Positions 25,837 through 34,600 are shown, counted from the first letter of the stretch. The stretch: DNA of 64,000 bases from CAZHNW01 sp942491575 (GCA_942491575.1 CALOBT010000025.1:2604001-2668000), one strand, 5' to 3'. Program-made: numbers and translations. The notes: generated from the letters alone by a model not told the origin.

Positions 25837-26721
25837 ATGAAACAAATTGGCATTTCAATTGCAGCTATTCTTACCCTGTTCCTTATGACAGCCGGATGCA
25901 TGTCATGGGAAGAGGGGTGGAAGGAAGAGGTTAAGGCTTCGAAAAAAGGAGATGTCGAAGCAATACTTAAAAAGGCCACGGAGCAGATGAAGCAGGCCGA
26001 TACGAAAGAGAAGGTTCAGGAATTGATTAAGACCTATGAATCGGTTCTTCAAATTGACCCGGCAAACTATGAAGCCCTGTCAAACCTGGGAAGCATGACC
26101 TTTCTCATTGGATACGGGTATACCGATGCAATCGAAGAGAAGGAAGATTATTACATGAAAGCCGCAAAGTACTGCGAAAGGGCAATGTACACCAACAGTG
26201 AATTCAAGAAACTGATAGCCCAGGGGAAAAAGACCTGGGAGGCCTGTGAATCCCTTTCCAAGAAGGAAATGCTGGCAATGTATTTCTGGTACATGTCCGT
26301 TGGCAACTGCTGGCTCGAATGTAAAAAGGGTTTTTCGAAATTAATCAACATGTACTGGCCCGGAAGATCCCGCGAACTCCTCAAGGCAATGATGAAAATT
26401 GATCCCGACTGGTATGGCGGGGCGGCCGTTTTTTCATGGGCCACATACTATGCGGTGGTTCCGGGTTTTTTAGGCGGAGATATGGAAAAATCCAAAGAAT
26501 ATTTCGACAGGGCAATAAAAGCCGGTGAGACCAAAATCAATACCCGGGTGGTTCGAGCAAGATATTTTCATGCGAAAAACAAGGACCGGAAAGAATTCAA
26601 AAAAGACCTTGAATGGGCCGTGTCACAGGAGCCGAAGAAAAGCATTGATATCTATCCCTGGGGTGTTTTCCACAAGGCGAAGGCAAAAAAAATGCTTAAA
26701 AATATCGATCAATATTTTTAA
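25837..26721 (+). CDS. TPR lipoprotein, TRAP-transporter TatT component family
   Basis: About 294 residues from ATG 25837, with GGGGGGAGGAG immediately upstream. It starts with a lipoprotein signal (ISIAAILTLFLMTAGC). The body is helical: TYESVLQIDPANYEALSNLG, a long YMKAAKYCERAMY helix, then IDPDWYGGAAVFSWATYYAVVPGFLGGDMEKSKEYFDRAI, the pattern of TatT (Treponema Tp0956-type). In treponemes TatT partners with TatP and a TRAP permease; none is visible here. Followed by a terminator. Confidence 0.75.
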   Translation: MKQIGISIAAILTLFLMTAGCMSWEEGWKEEVKASKKGDVEAILKKATEQMKQADTKEKVQELIKTYESVLQIDPANYEALSNLGSMTFLIGYGYTDAIEEKEDYYMKAAKYCERAMYTNSEFKKLIAQGKKTWEACESLSKKEMLAMYFWYMSVGNCWLECKKGFSKLINMYWPGRSRELLKAMMKIDPDWYGGAAVFSWATYYAVVPGFLGGDMEKSKEYFDRAIKAGETKINTRVVRARYFHAKNKDRKEFKKDLEWAVSQEPKKSIDIYPWGVFHKAKAKKMLKNIDQYF

Positions 26722-26722
26722 T

Positions 26723-26762
26723 GGCAGGCATCGCTCCTGCAGGACGGAAGCCTGCCTTTTTT
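26723..26762 (+). terminator. Rho-independent terminator after the TatT-like gene
   Basis: GGCAGGC (26723-26729) pairs with GCCTGCC (26750-26756), followed by six Ts. It makes starts of the next gene upstream of 26763 unlikely. Confidence 0.85.
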
Positions 26763-26831
26763 ATCATTGAATATGCCTGGAGGCGGCTCCCGTCATTTGA
26801 ATCTCCCGTAGATTTCATTCAGGAACACTCT

Positions 26832-27410
26832 ATGATTCACCTAATCGGCGTTAACCACATCATCCAGTATAAAAACAACATTGTACCTCTATCCGTGTTT
26901 GCTGATTTCAGGGAATTTCTCGCCGAAACGGCGAAAGGGGTCAGAGCCTCTCTCCTCGCAGAGGAATTTCATGAAGAATATCTCGGGGAAGTCTATTTCT
27001 CTCCTGAAGGAACTGTGAAGGCCGTCGCCGATACACTTGGAATTGAACACCGCTACTGTGATCCCGGCGACGCAGAGAGGAAGGATCTTGGCATTCCCTA
27101 CTATGCCGATATAAGGGATGAAGTTCTGGAAGGAATGAAATTAAGAAAAAACTACATCCTCGATCCGGAAATCGTAAAAAGGGTCAGAGCCCGCACGGAT
27201 GATCTGGTACAATCTTATTTTCCCCTGCGTGAAAATTTCTGGCTCGAGAGGCTGGGGGAAGATATAGCAGGATCAGTAGTGTTCATTTGCGGTCACGAAC
27301 ATATAACTTCCTTCAAAAAACTCCTTCAAAGCCATGACATTGCAGTTGAGGTTATTGTTTCATTCTGGCGCAGGGAATATTTCGAATTGCACACACAGAA
27401 GTTTTTATAA
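26832..27410 (+). CDS. Hypothetical protein, about 192 residues
   Basis: The frame is open from 26721, but the terminator lies within that stretch, so ATG 26832 (MIHLIGVNHIIQYKNN) is the likely start. The protein has a Rossmann-like opening strand, a FHEEYLGEV block, and VVFICGHEHITSFKKLLQSHDIAVEVI near the end, reminiscent of a nucleotide- or metal-binding fold. No family recognised. Two copies of the GGGTCAGAGCC repeat motif lie inside the reading frame (26937-26950 and 27181-27191), encoding VRA tripeptides. Confidence 0.6.
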   Translation: MIHLIGVNHIIQYKNNIVPLSVFADFREFLAETAKGVRASLLAEEFHEEYLGEVYFSPEGTVKAVADTLGIEHRYCDPGDAERKDLGIPYYADIRDEVLEGMKLRKNYILDPEIVKRVRARTDDLVQSYFPLRENFWLERLGEDIAGSVVFICGHEHITSFKKLLQSHDIAVEVIVSFWRREYFELHTQKFL

Positions 27411-27510
27411 AGTGATATCCCAAATGCCCAGTTATCACCTTTTACGTTTCAAATGACTAATTGAAACCGACTTCAGATCCATTTTTGACCTTCAAATCAT
27501 CCCATATCCT

Positions 27511-27548
27511 GGCTCAGAGCCTCTACTGAAAACAGGGCTCAGAGCCCC
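27511..27548. repeat. GGCTC...GAGCC short palindromes upstream of clpB
   Basis: GGCTCAGAGCC (27511-27521) and GGGCTCCAGAGCCC (27535-27548) are perfect palindromes spaced by 13 bases. Their arms share CAGAGCC with the dispersed repeat family seen in the preceding gene and at 34151-34450. Confidence 0.4.
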
Positions 27549-27599
27549 TGCTTCGTGCTTCGAAGGAATAAACTTCCCCCCACCTGAAAAAGCCAAAAA

Positions 27600-27626
27600 T
27601 TAGCACTCACCTCAATGAAGTGCTGA
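27600..27626. promoter_or_regulatory. CIRCE (HrcA operator) upstream of clpB
   Basis: TAGCACTC (27601-27608) and AAGTGCTGA (27618-27626) fit the CIRCE consensus TTAGCACTC-N9-GAGTGCTAA with correct nine-base spacing and two changes in the right arm. Repression by HrcA at normal temperature, released on heat stress, is the established role of this element. No hrcA gene is in the window. Confidence 0.75.
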
Positions 27627-27635
27627 TAATTTTTC

Positions 27636-27664
27636 TTGACCTTCATTCCTTTTTATTGTATATT
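27636..27664 (+). promoter_or_regulatory. Sigma-70 promoter of clpB
   Basis: TTGACC (27636-27641), 17-base spacer, TATATT (27659-27664). The promoter begins ten bases after the CIRCE, so HrcA would occlude polymerase. The predicted leader is about 165 bases and contains a 13-codon frame (27765-27806, MQPEPACRAFKKQ) with GAAGGAAG upstream. Confidence 0.6.
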
Positions 27665-27836
27665 ATAATTGAAAAGAATGGCAGGAGCCATTAACCTGAC
27701 CAGTTTTGAACAGAGTAGAAAGAAATATATATTTTTTAACTTTTATACAGAAGGAAGTTAACGCCATGCAGCCCGAACCCGCTTGCAGAGCATTCAAAAA
27801 GCAGTAAAAAAAGAGGCACCCGAAAGGAGACAGAAT

Positions 27837-30413
27837 ATGAGAATGGACAAACTGACCCTGAAAGCCCAGGAAGCCTTTAACACGGCACAGGACATTGCGA
27901 CACAGAACAATCATCATGAGATTCAGCCCATACATACATTAAAAAGCCTCATCGATCAGGAAGGAGGCATTTTCACCGCCATGGGACTGAAAATAGGCTC
28001 CCCCATCAATGAAGTGCGGGAGGAAGTTAATGCAGTCATCAATAATCTTCCCCGACAGACCGGTGCGGGTCCCGGAGGAGGCGCCATGTCCCCCCAGCTG
28101 CGGGACATCCTCAATGAGGCGTGGAACCAGGCGGTAAAACTCAAAGACGAATATCTCAGCACGGAACACCTCATCATCGCCCTCGCCTCAAAGGAAAGCG
28201 ATAAATCAAAACAGATACTAAACGCCCACGGCTTCACCCGTGACAACATCCTGAAGGTCCTTATGGATATCCGGGGCAGCAAGAAGGCATCTTCCGAAAA
28301 CGCCGAAGAACAGTACAATGCCCTGGAAAAATACAGCCGTGACCTGACGAAACTGGCGCGGATGAACAAACTTGATCCCGTTATCGGCCGCGACGAGGAG
28401 ATCCGCCGCGTAATGCAGGTAATCTCACGTCGCACAAAAAACAATCCTGTACTGATCGGTGAACCTGGAGTCGGCAAAACCGCCATCGTGGAGGGCCTTG
28501 CCAACCGTATGATAGAGGGTGATGTACCGGAAAACCTGAAAAACAAACGTCTCGTAGCCCTCGACATGGGGGCCCTGATAGCCGGGGCAAAATACCGCGG
28601 TGAGTTCGAGGAACGCCTCAAGGCGGTCATCAATGAAATCGAGGAGTCCGACGGAGAGATCATCCTCTTTATCGATGAACTCCACACCCTTGTTGGCGCC
28701 GGCGCCGCTGAAGGAGGTAACGACGCCTCCAATATGCTCAAGCCCGCACTGGCCCGGGGAGACATGCGCACCATCGGCGCCACCACCCTGAATGAATACC
28801 AGAAGTACATTGAGAAGGACAAGGCCCTCGAACGCCGTTTTCAGCCGGTACTTACGGGGGAACCCTCCGTGGACGATACCATTGCGATACTCCGCGGCCT
28901 GAAGGAAAAGTACGAGGTGCACCATGGGGTCCGCATCTCAGACTCAGCCGTTGTGGCTGCGGCGATCCTCTCTGACCGCTACATTACAGACCGTTTCCTC
29001 CCCGACAAGGCGGTTGACCTTATCGATGAATCAGCCTCCCTCATCAAGATGGAGATCGATTCAATGCCGATAGAGATCGATGAAATCGAGCGCCGCATCA
29101 GGCAGCTCGCCATTGAAAAGCAGGCATTAAAAAAAGAAAAAGACAAGGCCTCCAAAGAGCGTTTAGAAAAATTAGAGGAAGAGCTGGCAAACCTGAACGA
29201 AAAGAAGAATACACTCGTGACACAGTGGAACCGTGAAAAGGAACTGATCAAGGGAGGCAGTCACATAAAGGAAGAAATTGAACACCTGAAGCAGGAAGAA
29301 CAGCGTGCGGAGCGTGAAGGCGACCTGAACAAGGTCGCTGAAATCCGCTACGGCCGCATTGTGGAACTTGAAAAACAGCTTGCGGAAGTAAATGTAAACA
29401 TCAAAAAACTTGGCGAAAACACCCTCCTGAAAGAGGAAGTAACGGAACAGGAAATTGCCTCGGTGGTCTCCCGATGGACGGGAATTCCCGTTAATAAAAT
29501 GCTTGAGGGAGAAAAGGAAAAACTCCTCTCCATGGAGGGCCTCCTCGAAAAACGGGTTGTGGGACAGCACCCCGCAATCCAGGCCATATCCGATGCTGTG
29601 CGCCGTTCACGTTCCGGAATCCAGGATCCCCACCGCCCAATGGGGTCATTCATCTTTCTCGGCCCTACCGGTGTCGGAAAAACCGAAACGGCCCGCGCAG
29701 TGGCAGAATTTCTCTTCAACGATGAACATGCCATTATACGCATCGACATGTCTGAATACATGGAAAAACATGCCGTGGCACGCCTCATCGGAGCCCCCCC
29801 CGGATACGTCGGTTATGATGAAGGGGGACAGCTCACGGAGGCGGTACGCCGGCGCCCCTACGCGGTGGTACTCTTTGATGAAATCGAAAAAGCCCACCCC
29901 GACGTCTTTAACATTTTTCTTCAATTATTGGATGACGGGCGCCTCACCGACTCAAAGGGACGTGTCGTAGATTTTAAAAACACACTGATAATCATGACCA
30001 GCAACATCGGCACATCATATATCAGCGACACTAACATCCCCTTCGAAGAGAGAGAGGCGGGAGTAATGCAGGAATTGAAAATGCATTTCAAACCTGAATT
30101 CATCAACAGGGTTGATGAGACTATCATCTTCAATCCCCTCGAAAAAGAACACATTACTGAAATTGTCAAGATTCAGCTCAACGAAGTGGCAAAACGCCTC
30201 CGTGTGCGCAACATAAACCTTGAACTCACCAGGGCGGCCCTCGATTACCTGGTAGAAGATGGCTTTGATCCCCAGTTCGGGGCACGTCCCCTGAAACGGT
30301 CTATCCAGAAGAACCTTCTCAATCCCCTCTCCATGAAAATTCTTGCGGGAGAGGTTGCGGATGACTCGACGGTAACCGTTGATTACAAAAAGGGAACAGT
30401 AATTTTCGTTTAA
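27837..30413 (+). CDS. clpB: Disaggregase ClpB
   Basis: A hexameric AAA+ disaggregase working with DnaK, about 858 residues from ATG 27837 (AAGGAG 10 bases upstream), normal for ClpB. Domains in order: N-domain (1-150), first AAA+ with Walker A GEPGVGKTA (208-216), the long coiled-coil middle domain (about 405-525) that distinguishes ClpB from ClpA/ClpX, second AAA+ with GPTGVGKTE, and the C-terminal FGARPLKRSIQKN sensor region. The IGF/IGL ClpP-binding loop is absent, as expected. Controlled by CIRCE and followed by a strong hairpin. Confidence 0.97.
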   Translation: MRMDKLTLKAQEAFNTAQDIATQNNHHEIQPIHTLKSLIDQEGGIFTAMGLKIGSPINEVREEVNAVINNLPRQTGAGPGGGAMSPQLRDILNEAWNQAVKLKDEYLSTEHLIIALASKESDKSKQILNAHGFTRDNILKVLMDIRGSKKASSENAEEQYNALEKYSRDLTKLARMNKLDPVIGRDEEIRRVMQVISRRTKNNPVLIGEPGVGKTAIVEGLANRMIEGDVPENLKNKRLVALDMGALIAGAKYRGEFEERLKAVINEIEESDGEIILFIDELHTLVGAGAAEGGNDASNMLKPALARGDMRTIGATTLNEYQKYIEKDKALERRFQPVLTGEPSVDDTIAILRGLKEKYEVHHGVRISDSAVVAAAILSDRYITDRFLPDKAVDLIDESASLIKMEIDSMPIEIDEIERRIRQLAIEKQALKKEKDKASKERLEKLEEELANLNEKKNTLVTQWNREKELIKGGSHIKEEIEHLKQEEQRAEREGDLNKVAEIRYGRIVELEKQLAEVNVNIKKLGENTLLKEEVTEQEIASVVSRWTGIPVNKMLEGEKEKLLSMEGLLEKRVVGQHPAIQAISDAVRRSRSGIQDPHRPMGSFIFLGPTGVGKTETARAVAEFLFNDEHAIIRIDMSEYMEKHAVARLIGAPPGYVGYDEGGQLTEAVRRRPYAVVLFDEIEKAHPDVFNIFLQLLDDGRLTDSKGRVVDFKNTLIIMTSNIGTSYISDTNIPFEEREAGVMQELKMHFKPEFINRVDETIIFNPLEKEHITEIVKIQLNEVAKRLRVRNINLELTRAALDYLVEDGFDPQFGARPLKRSIQKNLLNPLSMKILAGEVADDSTVTVDYKKGTVIFV

Positions 30414-30418
30414 CCCCC

Positions 30419-30452
30419 TTTGAAGGCGCGAAAGCGTTTTCGCGCCTTCAAA
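30419..30452. terminator. 15-bp perfect hairpin after clpB
   Basis: TTTGAAGGCGCGAAA (30419-30433) and TTTCGCGCCTTCAAA (30438-30452) pair exactly around a four-base loop, beginning five bases after the clpB stop. The design matches the hairpin at 24663-24703: long, perfect, and without a trailing U-run. Confidence 0.7.
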
Positions 30453-30643
30453 GAAATTATTCGCGCCATCGCACCTTCATGTAGGGATATCCCCCACAAA
30501 CACGTCATTGAAACAATTAATTTTAAAAAAAATTCAAATCCCCACTTGTTTTTTGCCCGTTTTGTTGTAACATTGATATTTGTATATATATAAAAACCGG
30601 AATTAAAATGTAAAAATAACCGGAAACTTTTTGGAGGAAACCA

Positions 30644-31747
30644 ATGAAATTCTTGAAATTATTTTTTGCCCTGCTTTGTATCCTTGTATTTTTCGGGACA
30701 CAGGATGTATTTGCTCTGACGATTAATCACACCAGGCCGACTTTCGATAATCCTGTTTTTGATGGTCAATTCGCTACAGAATGGACCAATGCGATAAATC
30801 AACTTGATGCAGAAATAGGGAATATTTCGGCTACCCCTACAAAGCTTGGTGGCGCTTTCGCCAATGCGGGGGTCTTTTCAAATCACGCGGCAACCCAGCG
30901 GGGTTACCAGGGATATGATCTCTTTGCCATCACCGTGGGGACCATGTTCGCCACACAGCTCCCCACCATGGACTTCGGGAAATTGAGTGATATCGGTGAC
31001 GACATTAAAAACGAAGGTGACGTGGAAGCCGGCCTCGGATGGCAATTATGGGCTGCACAAGCTGGTATCAACTCAAAGTTTCTCCTCGACGGCCTCTACC
31101 TGGGACTAAAGTTCGGCTATATGAAATATGATCTGGCAGTGGGTGATCATACAACTAAAATCGACTACCTGAGTCTCGGAGTAGTTGCCAACTACCAGAT
31201 ATTCAGAGAACGTTCACTTCTTGGACTTCTGGTATGGCGGGGACTCTCTGTCGGTTCCGGCTTACTCTATCAGAAAAACAGTACGGCCTTTGTTTACAAA
31301 GTAGATCGAATAACTGAAGACGTAAATTATGACCTTGGTGGCGGTGTCACGGGGATATCAACAATTGTTCTTGATCCTAATGTTAAATTTGGTCTTGATT
31401 CAAATCTGGTCACTATTCCGGTAGAGCTTACTACTGCAGTACGTCTCCTCTACGTTCTTAACATTTCAGTCGGTTTCGGTTTCGACATCAACTTTGGCAG
31501 TTCAGATCTTATAGTCGCATTTGGTTCATCAATTGATACACAAAACCTGCCAGCAGGTGTCCAGCAGGATACAGCAGGAACAATAATCACCGACGCGGGT
31601 TCACCGGGAGCCAAACCTAAGGCCTTCGCCGCCAAGGCCATGGCAGGCATCGGTATCGGTATCGGACCGGTTGTCGTCGACATACCAGTCACCTATTACT
31701 TCAATAATGGTATCAGTGTCGGCCTCTCCGTCGGCTTTGTATGGTAA
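30644..31747 (+). CDS. Exported surface beta-barrel-like protein
   Basis: A 367-residue protein with a signal peptide (MKFLKLFFALLCILVFFGTQDVFA). A conserved-looking N-terminal region (LTINHTRPTFDNPVFDGQF) precedes alternating strands with many glycines, and the last residue is tryptophan after SVGLSVGFV, a classical outer-membrane C-terminus. It may belong to a spirochaetal surface-protein family of the Lsa36 kind, but I cannot confirm this. RBS TTGGAGGAAA, own terminator, so monocistronic. Confidence 0.6.
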   Translation: MKFLKLFFALLCILVFFGTQDVFALTINHTRPTFDNPVFDGQFATEWTNAINQLDAEIGNISATPTKLGGAFANAGVFSNHAATQRGYQGYDLFAITVGTMFATQLPTMDFGKLSDIGDDIKNEGDVEAGLGWQLWAAQAGINSKFLLDGLYLGLKFGYMKYDLAVGDHTTKIDYLSLGVVANYQIFRERSLLGLLVWRGLSVGSGLLYQKNSTAFVYKVDRITEDVNYDLGGGVTGISTIVLDPNVKFGLDSNLVTIPVELTTAVRLLYVLNISVGFGFDINFGSSDLIVAFGSSIDTQNLPAGVQQDTAGTIITDAGSPGAKPKAFAAKAMAGIGIGIGPVVVDIPVTYYFNNGISVGLSVGFVW

Positions 31748-31769
31748 TGAATACTTAATACCAGCAATA

Positions 31770-31799
31770 AAAAGGCGCCAAAATAGGCGCCTTTTTTTT
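31770..31799 (+). terminator. Rho-independent terminator
   Basis: AAAGGCGCC (31771-31779) and GGCGCCTTT (31786-31794) pair around AAAATA and are followed by a run of Ts. Confidence 0.88.
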
Positions 31800-31897
31800 G
31801 CGGTGAAAAAAATGATTGAAAGGAGAGGCCACTGGAGTAATAATGTACGTATATATAGATTGCTACTTGAATATCTCAGAGGAATACAGGTTACACC

Positions 31898-32260
31898 ATG
31901 GCACAGGCATTAATAGTTGATGACTCCCGATTCATGAGACGAATAATAAAAAGCGCCCTTGAAGAAGGCGGCCATGAAATCATCGGTGAAGCCGATAATG
32001 GTGCCGATGGCATCGTACTATACAAAAAACTGAATCCCGACTTCGTCACCATGGACATCACCATGGGAGGGAAAGACGGTATACGTGCAGTACAGGAAAT
32101 CCATGACTTTGACAATGATGCACGTATTGTAGTGGTCTCTGCCCTGAACCAGAATACAATAAAGCAGAATGAACCCGAAATCAAAGCAACAGCCTTTATC
32201 ACCAAACCATTTGAAAAAGAAAAATTACTCGAAGCGATTAAAGGCATACTGGAGAAATAA
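31898..32260 (+). CDS. CheY-like single-domain response regulator
   Basis: A 120-residue receiver with all catalytic residues: D8, D9, phosphoacceptor D53 (VTMDITMGGKDG), S81 (VVVSAL) and K103 (FITKPF). No output domain. It precedes a cyclic-nucleotide-binding protein by nine bases, so the two are probably cotranscribed. Without nearby cheA it may be the chemotaxis CheY of a kinase elsewhere, or a partner of the downstream protein. Confidence 0.9.
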   Translation: MAQALIVDDSRFMRRIIKSALEEGGHEIIGEADNGADGIVLYKKLNPDFVTMDITMGGKDGIRAVQEIHDFDNDARIVVVSALNQNTIKQNEPEIKATAFITKPFEKEKLLEAIKGILEK

Positions 32261-32269
32261 AACCAATCC

Positions 32270-33331
32270 ATGGCGGAATCTTTCATACGTCTCTACAATG
32301 AATCGCAGTCACCCACAGAGGCCTTTTTCCTTGAATCGGGAAAGGTTTTCTTTTATCCAAACACTGCAGATAAATATGCAATCAATGGCCAGAAACTGAT
32401 TTTCGGAGCCACGGAAATTCTCATGTCCAGTTTCAACGGGGCCCCTGCACAGCGTATCGAAACAGCCATTACAACTGCTGACAGCAAAATCAAACGGATG
32501 CCTTTGGAGAAGGTCCTTCAGGGCATGGAGAATTTCTCCTTTGTGCTGAATGTTTCCATGGTAATCGCACGGCAGGTGCTCCTCACCAACCAGATCATCA
32601 ACCGTAACCTGAATTCTCTTGAAGGCGATGAAAAAAAGACCCGTGAACTATCCATTGAATATTATACCATCATGGAGCGGCTGAAGGAAGAATTCAAAAA
32701 AAGAAAATTCCCCTGGCTAGCGGCAATTGTCAAAGACTTTGAACTTAACCTGACATGCAAAAAGGGCGAAGCCTATTACCGTTCTTCCGAACCGGTTAAA
32801 ATTACCGAAACCCATAATCTTTCCCACAAAATGGTAGAATATGAGCGTGGTGCCGTTATCTGTGAAGAGAATACCACCGGAGAAGAAATGTACATCCTCC
32901 AGAGCGGCACCATTGATGTCATCATCGGGGGAAACAATGTTGCAACCATCGAAGAGCCGGGAACAGTTTCCGGAGAGATGGCCCTGCTTCTGGGTGAAAA
33001 ACGGAGTGCGACCCTCCAGGCAAAAAGCGGAGTAGTTCTGACAAAAATAACCAAGGCTGACCTGAAGGAAGTGGCACAAAAGCAGGAGGGACTCATGAAG
33101 GGGATAGCCCTCTCTCTTGCAAAACGTCATTACTATAATGTAATAAAAATCCGGCACATCAGCGAACAGGCGATGGAACAGGCAATTGACTCCGAAGCCT
33201 CGGGAAACAGCCGCGTCCCCGCATCTCACCAGGCCGCAAAGGAACTTTCGTCATTAAAAAACCGAATAATTGAAGAAACTGCCGGTAAGGATGTATCCTT
33301 TATGCAGGATATAATGGATAAAATTAACTAA
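32270..33331 (+). CDS. Cyclic-nucleotide-binding domain protein
   Basis: A 353-residue cytoplasmic protein. Residues 1-80 look like a decayed first cNMP-binding beta-roll, a helical middle follows (about 90-175), then a clear cNMP domain at about 190-300: ERGAVICEENTTGEEMYILQSGTIDVIIGG and the phosphate-binding cassette VSGEMALLLGEKRSATLQA, with the ribose glutamate and the phosphate arginine in place. No DNA-binding helix-turn-helix, so it is not a Crp-type transcription factor. The pairing with CheY suggests cNMP-dependent motility or signalling control. Confidence 0.8.
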   Translation: MAESFIRLYNESQSPTEAFFLESGKVFFYPNTADKYAINGQKLIFGATEILMSSFNGAPAQRIETAITTADSKIKRMPLEKVLQGMENFSFVLNVSMVIARQVLLTNQIINRNLNSLEGDEKKTRELSIEYYTIMERLKEEFKKRKFPWLAAIVKDFELNLTCKKGEAYYRSSEPVKITETHNLSHKMVEYERGAVICEENTTGEEMYILQSGTIDVIIGGNNVATIEEPGTVSGEMALLLGEKRSATLQAKSGVVLTKITKADLKEVAQKQEGLMKGIALSLAKRHYYNVIKIRHISEQAMEQAIDSEASGNSRVPASHQAAKELSSLKNRIIEETAGKDVSFMQDIMDKIN

Positions 33332-33340
33332 GAATAAAAA

Positions 33341-33865
33341 TTACGCACTCTTCTGCTCAATATCCTTTGCTACCAGTTTAAGCCAATCACATTCAGCCTG
33401 AAGATGCTTTTCCAGATAAGTAAGTATATGACCATGCCCTTCACTAATACCCTCTTCCTGTTCAATCTTTTCCCTGATACTGCCAAGTTTTTCGGTAACA
33501 ACAGTCATCCGCTCTTCGATAAACTGTTCCTTTTGTTCTTCCGTAAGAAAATTAAAAAACATAAGAACAATATCAATGTCAAAATGGATCATATTCTGGT
33601 CGAAGTACTGTTTCAGCAGTTTTTTATAATGCTTTCTTCCTGAAGGGAGAATTTCATAGACATAACGTTCAGGATTACCACTCTCTTTTTCAGTACCGAC
33701 ACGTTTTACCCACTCATTCTCAACAGCTTTTTTGATAGCATAGTAGATGGAACCGAATTTGATATCTACATAATCTTCAAGTCGCTCAACTATCTTCTTC
33801 TTGATTTCATAGCCATAGAGGTTCCCTTCCATGAGCAGGCCGAGTATGGTAATTTCTATTTTCAT
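33341..33865 (-). CDS. PadR family transcriptional regulator
   Basis: A 174-residue PadR-type repressor. The winged helix is at the N-terminus (ILGLLMEGNLYGYEIKKKI, then FGSIYYAIKKAVENEWVKRV and ERYVYEILPSGRKHY), and the C-terminal half is the helical Vir_act_alpha_C dimerisation domain. RBS AGAGGGG. It lies convergent to the cNMP protein, 10 bases apart, and a strong palindrome 124 bases upstream is a likely autoregulatory operator. Confidence 0.9.
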   Translation of the reverse strand: MKIEITILGLLMEGNLYGYEIKKKIVERLEDYVDIKFGSIYYAIKKAVENEWVKRVGTEKESGNPERYVYEILPSGRKHYKKLLKQYFDQNMIHFDIDIVLMFFNFLTEEQKEQFIEERMTVVTEKLGSIREKIEQEEGISEGHGHILTYLEKHLQAECDWLKLVAKDIEQKSA

Positions 33866-33988
33866 ATACCCCTCTCAATTCTCCAGTTTTTCCCTTTTAT
33901 GATCATTTTATCTATAACAATCATAATACCGGGTATCTATTCTAAGGTCTGAACAACCTCATATATTCAACATCAGTGTACAAATCTT

Positions 33989-34025
33989 CTATATTGTATG
34001 CTCTCTTACTGATTATACAATATAG
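33989..34025. promoter_or_regulatory. Palindromic operator candidate upstream of padR
   Basis: CTATATTGTAT (33989-33999) and ATACAATATAG (34015-34025) are exact reverse complements separated by 15 bases. The size and AT-rich arms suit a PadR-dimer site. No other gene lies close on the right until 34601. Confidence 0.5.
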
Positions 34026-34150
34026 CATATTGAAAATCAATAATAATATTAAAAATTTTTTTCTAATTTAGAGAATTTATACAGTTTTTTTTTAATAGGC
34101 ATGAGGATTTTATTTTCCTGTTTCCAATTTCCCCGGAAAAAAATCATATT

Positions 34151-34450
34151 GAGGCTCTGACCCCGTGTTGAGGCTCTGACCCCCGTGTTGAGGCTCTGAC
34201 CCCCGTGTTGAGGCTCTGACCCCCGTGTTGAGGCTCTGACCCCCGTGTTGAGGCTCTGACCCCCGCGGTGAGGCTCTGACCCCCGCGGTGAGGCTCTGAC
34301 CCCCGTGTTGAGGCTCTGACCCCCGCGGTGAGGCTCTGACCCCCGCGGTGAGGCTCTGACCCCCGCGGTGAGGCTCTGACCCCCGCGGTGAGGCTCTGAC
34401 CCCCGCGGTGAGGCTCTGACCCCCGCGGTGAGGCTCTGACCCCCGCCCGG
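34151..34450. repeat. 20-bp tandem repeat array, about 15 copies
   Basis: Unit GAGGCTCTGACCCCCGTGTT or its variant ending CGCGGT. The first copy (34151-34169) lacks one C; units then start every 20 bases from 34170 to 34430. Counting from the left the ends run five GTGTT, two GCGGT, one GTGTT, six GCGGT, and a terminal partial copy that closes in CCCCCGCCCGGGGG. No spacers. Frames through it give periodic arginine/serine/proline-rich products on the minus strand without a credible start, so it is probably non-coding. Confidence 0.9.
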
Positions 34451-34600
34451 GGGAAGTAATCTGATTGACATCTGAAAATTTCTTTTCTATTTTTGAAGGA
34501 AGTAAAAGGATAAAATAAAAAACCATGCCTTTCTCAAAACAACCGGATATTTAAACTTCCCCCATAGACAAAAATAGATAAAAATTGCGGAGAATTAAAG

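Noticed and set aside
34151..34450. CRISPR array
   Set aside because: The 20-base units are head-to-tail with no spacers, and no cas genes are near.
34049..34526. Two minus-strand frames (140 and 138 codons) across the tandem array
   Set aside because: Their products are only the 20-base unit read in different frames, with no RBS and no domain; periodic DNA keeps all frames open.
485..34566. AAACTTCCCCC as a dispersed repeat (485, 18115, 27571, 34557)
   Set aside because: CTTCCCCC is frequent in coding regions here because of GGG-rich codons, so the intergenic copies may be chance; not counted as a repeat family.
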